Shown: one piece after another, positions 61,801 through 64,000 of the stretch
Numbering within the stretch: the stretch's first letter is position 1
Layout: each line of letters opens with the position of its first letter
Assembly (NCBI GenBank): GCA_905331475.1
Contig: CAJNYU010000118.1
Location: forward strand, 1-64,000
DNA length: 64,000 bases
DNA from: Rotaria socialis
Lineage: Eukaryota > Rotifera > Eurotatoria > Philodinida > Philodinidae
Direction of reading: 5' to 3'
Program-made: the position numbers and the translations under genes
Notes under the pieces: generated by a model
What the model was told of the DNA's origin: nothing
Database searches by the model: none
What the model saw: only the letters and a program-made list of their open reading frames with translations

Positions 61801-64000
61801 TTTGACTTAATGGTGGAAAATATGGATTATTAGCAAATGTATTACTGATCGGATGTAAGGTTGGCGTCGATTTGAAACATAATGATGAGCAATGTTGATT
61901 ACGACTTTTCTCATTAGCATCAAGATTTGCATAATATTTTCTTATAGAATTTAACAAAAGTTGCTCATCAATGAATGGTAATAGAACAATAGATTCCCAA
62001 TCTTGTTTTTTTTCATTTTGATCTAATTGAAAATCTTCCGGATAGAAATGTAATAATGGACTTTCAGAATCGATCATTAATGGCTGTAAAGCATTTGGTA
62101 ATAAATAACGACTAGTTGGCGGAAGAACAGCTAAAAGAAATTTTTAACATTTATTATCAACACATAAATATATCGATGAGTACTAGAAAAACGAAATTAA
62201 GCTTTTGCTTTTCTTTTGATAATTCCAAATAATATGTATATGATTTTTTTTTATTATTATTGAGCAAATCAAAAAAAAAAGACAGACATTAGCATTTTAG
62301 ATAATAATTTGCGAATTTCTATTTCAAAAGATTTTGACTTAAACAGAGATATTGAACAAAATCTTTTGCAATCTTAAGGATACCATCTAGGAAAATTTTT
62401 TTTGGAATGTTGATCGAATCCTCAATAGACTATGATGATAAGTCATGACAATGATGTTTGGATTCTCATATACGTACTATTGAAATCAATTTGATTTCAA
62501 TTCAATAAAGTTCATTTTCAAGTTATATATCTACGTATATCAGAGATGTTGATAGTTGTATGCGATTTTTTTCTCCGAATCCTCTACAAATTGAACGATA
62601 TTTTTTATTGTGATCGATGAGTAACACACTATAGGTTACAGAGGTGTCAACACAATCCAGACTCCTTCCAGTTTCAAACACACTTTTCTAGTTAAATATT
62701 CAACAATAAATTAGTTAACTTTTTTTTCTGAACACATTCCTTTTTTTTGTAACCGATGAAACACTTTCATGTGATTTGAAAAAATAAAACTTGAAGACTA
62801 GCTCGATTCTCCATGATTTAATGAACTGCATTTCTAGTTTCATGTATCTAAAAGAAGATCTAAACAGATACTCTATGTGCAACAAAACAAAAGATTTAGA
62901 AATACAAAGCAAAAGTTTTTAACTAGTTGAATCTATATAAATATGACACGTAAAAAGTATAACGCATACTTGAGCCATGAATCGAACAATTCAAATGAAA
63001 ACAGAGTAACCTTGCAAGATTTGTTTTTTACAAACATCTGTTCTATTGCATCAAAATTGAACTATTCGCATATGCCTTAGGAAAAGTTACGTCATCATTT
63101 GAAAAGTATTCAGCAGTTAAAAAAATTACATTTCACTACCTGAATAATAATCAGTTATACTTTGCCTTTCAAAGAAAAATAATATCATATATTTTACTCT
63201 ATTATCTATGAACTTTCTAGCGATTAATAAAAATGCTTACCTAAAAGTTGTTCAAATGGTTTAAATGGTGTTCCTCTTTGAAATGTAAATTGCCAATGTT
63301 TAAAATTATTTAAATCTGATAAGTATGGTGCATAGTGATGTGGATAAAACCATGACCATGATGGACAACCTTGATAATAATATTTTAAAATCCATTGTAA
63401 TGCTTCAATGTATTGTTGAACATATGCTTGAATTTGTTCTGTTGATACTGATTCACTTTTCATTTTACGACGATAATATTCATTTTTATGTTGACGAAAT
63501 GTAATGTCGATCGTTGATCGGCAATCATCGTTTTCATTTGTACTATATTTTGATGACATTCTTAGAAGCTTCTTATGTTCATCGTCATTATCACTATCTC
63601 GGTCAAAATCCGATAATGGGCCATCATCATCAGCATCCGGATAGACTGGTCGTTGAGGAACATCATCTGATGATGAAGATGAAGAAACATTTGATGGTTT
63701 TCGTTCAAGAGCTATAAAACTATCAATCATTTGGCCATTAGAATCATTTTCATTGCTACCATTCGGTTCTTTTTTAGGAGCTATTGATGTTCTTATCATT
63801 AATTTTTCCATAATTTCAAGACTAAAACCTGAATTAGGAATTTGATCTTTATCAAGTTCAAATTTTTTTGGAGTTGACCCAAATTTTTCTAACGATTCGT
63901 TATCTTTTTTAAATCGATCATAATCGTATTTTGATAATTCTGTTAAGTAAATTTGAAAACGTGATAAATTTAAATCACCTGATTCATTCATATAGCCTTT
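57525..64000 (-). CDS. XRN1: 5'-3' exoribonuclease 1 (XRN1), N-terminus beyond the window
   Basis: Processive cytoplasmic exonuclease degrading decapped mRNA. The window shows the C-terminal part of the catalytic core and everything after it. The first visible exon (64000 down to about 63241) contains YVQQYIEALQWILKYYYQG, SWSWFYPHHYAPYLSDL and FKPFEQLL, the conserved catalytic-core end. The next exon (62131 to 60605) opens VLPPTSRYLLPNALQPLMID and HFYPEDFQLDQN, continuing through the PAZ/KOW-like region. After three small exons, 59352-58168 brings the SH3-like domain (YDLYDRVITVRLGTGVPIGT, RGTIIGVM, YYEVLFDHLP) and a glutamine- and proline-rich disordered tail, including a run of about 25 glutamines. 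The last exon (about 58034-57525) ends SKNHK. The TAA stop lies in AAATAAAG, an overlapping poly(A) signal. An acidic insert (SSSSSSDDVPQRPVYPDADD and on) sits before the core end. Two introns are long (about 1.1 kb and 0.75 kb). Confidence 0.96.
58821..58895 (-). repeat. (CAG/CAA)n polyglutamine tract in XRN1
   Basis: About 25 glutamine codons in one run: CAG blocks at both ends and CAA in the middle, read on the minus strand. In frame with the XRN1 C-terminal tail. Confidence 0.95.

Noticed and set aside
1-64000. CRISPR arrays, prokaryotic operons, rRNA genes
   Set aside because: Introns with GT-AG borders throughout and animal gene families exclude a prokaryotic source; no regularly spaced repeat-spacer array and no rRNA-like block was seen.

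Overview
AT-rich eukaryotic DNA. The window carries intron-rich animal genes: most introns are 50-150 bp, with a few of 0.7-4 kb. Neurexin-IV/Caspr-type cell adhesion, aminergic GPCR, geminin, NKIRAS and CapZ-beta homologues show a metazoan. The very short introns, compact 3' ends, tight same-strand clusters and many short non-autonomous DNA transposons suit a rotifer, possibly a bdelloid; the phylum is inference, not proven here.

Layout. 1-7.2 kb: no convincing gene; a seven-copy minisatellite and a 490-bp near-perfect duplication around a single N. 7.3-10.0 kb (-): UTP18, a WD40 subunit of the ribosome-biogenesis SSU processome. 10.3-15.8 kb (-): a Caspr/neurexin-IV adhesion receptor lacking only its first coding exon. 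17.1-21.8 kb (-): an unrecognised 189-aa gene whose 3.8-kb intron is filled with three miniature transposons. 22.9-24.3 kb: an inverted pair of tRNA-related repeats and another short element. 25.6-26.4 kb (+): NUDT14-type UDP-sugar Nudix hydrolase. 29.2-30.2 kb (+): intronless orphan GPCR. 30-36 kb: repeats only. 36.1-40.3 kb (-): a PPP serine/threonine phosphatase preceded by a degenerate Nudix-like domain and EF-hand-like motifs. 43.8-47.9 kb (-): aminergic receptor with a giant third intracellular loop. 52.6-64 kb (-): a same-strand run of geminin-like, CapZ-beta, NKIRAS-like GTPase and XRN1 (N-terminus beyond the window).

The genes do not form one pathway. The most notable items are the Nudix-like/EF-hand/PPP fusion, the set of miniature transposons whose interiors are arrays of one short palindromic word (a different word in each element), the tRNA-like inverted pair, poly(A) signals that overlap stop codons in three neighbouring genes, and splice-acceptor-like sites just upstream of several start codons (5'-UTR introns or spliced-leader trans-splicing).

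Exon boundaries were read by eye from GT/AG sites and frame continuity. No alignments or database searches were run, and family calls rest on recalled motifs.
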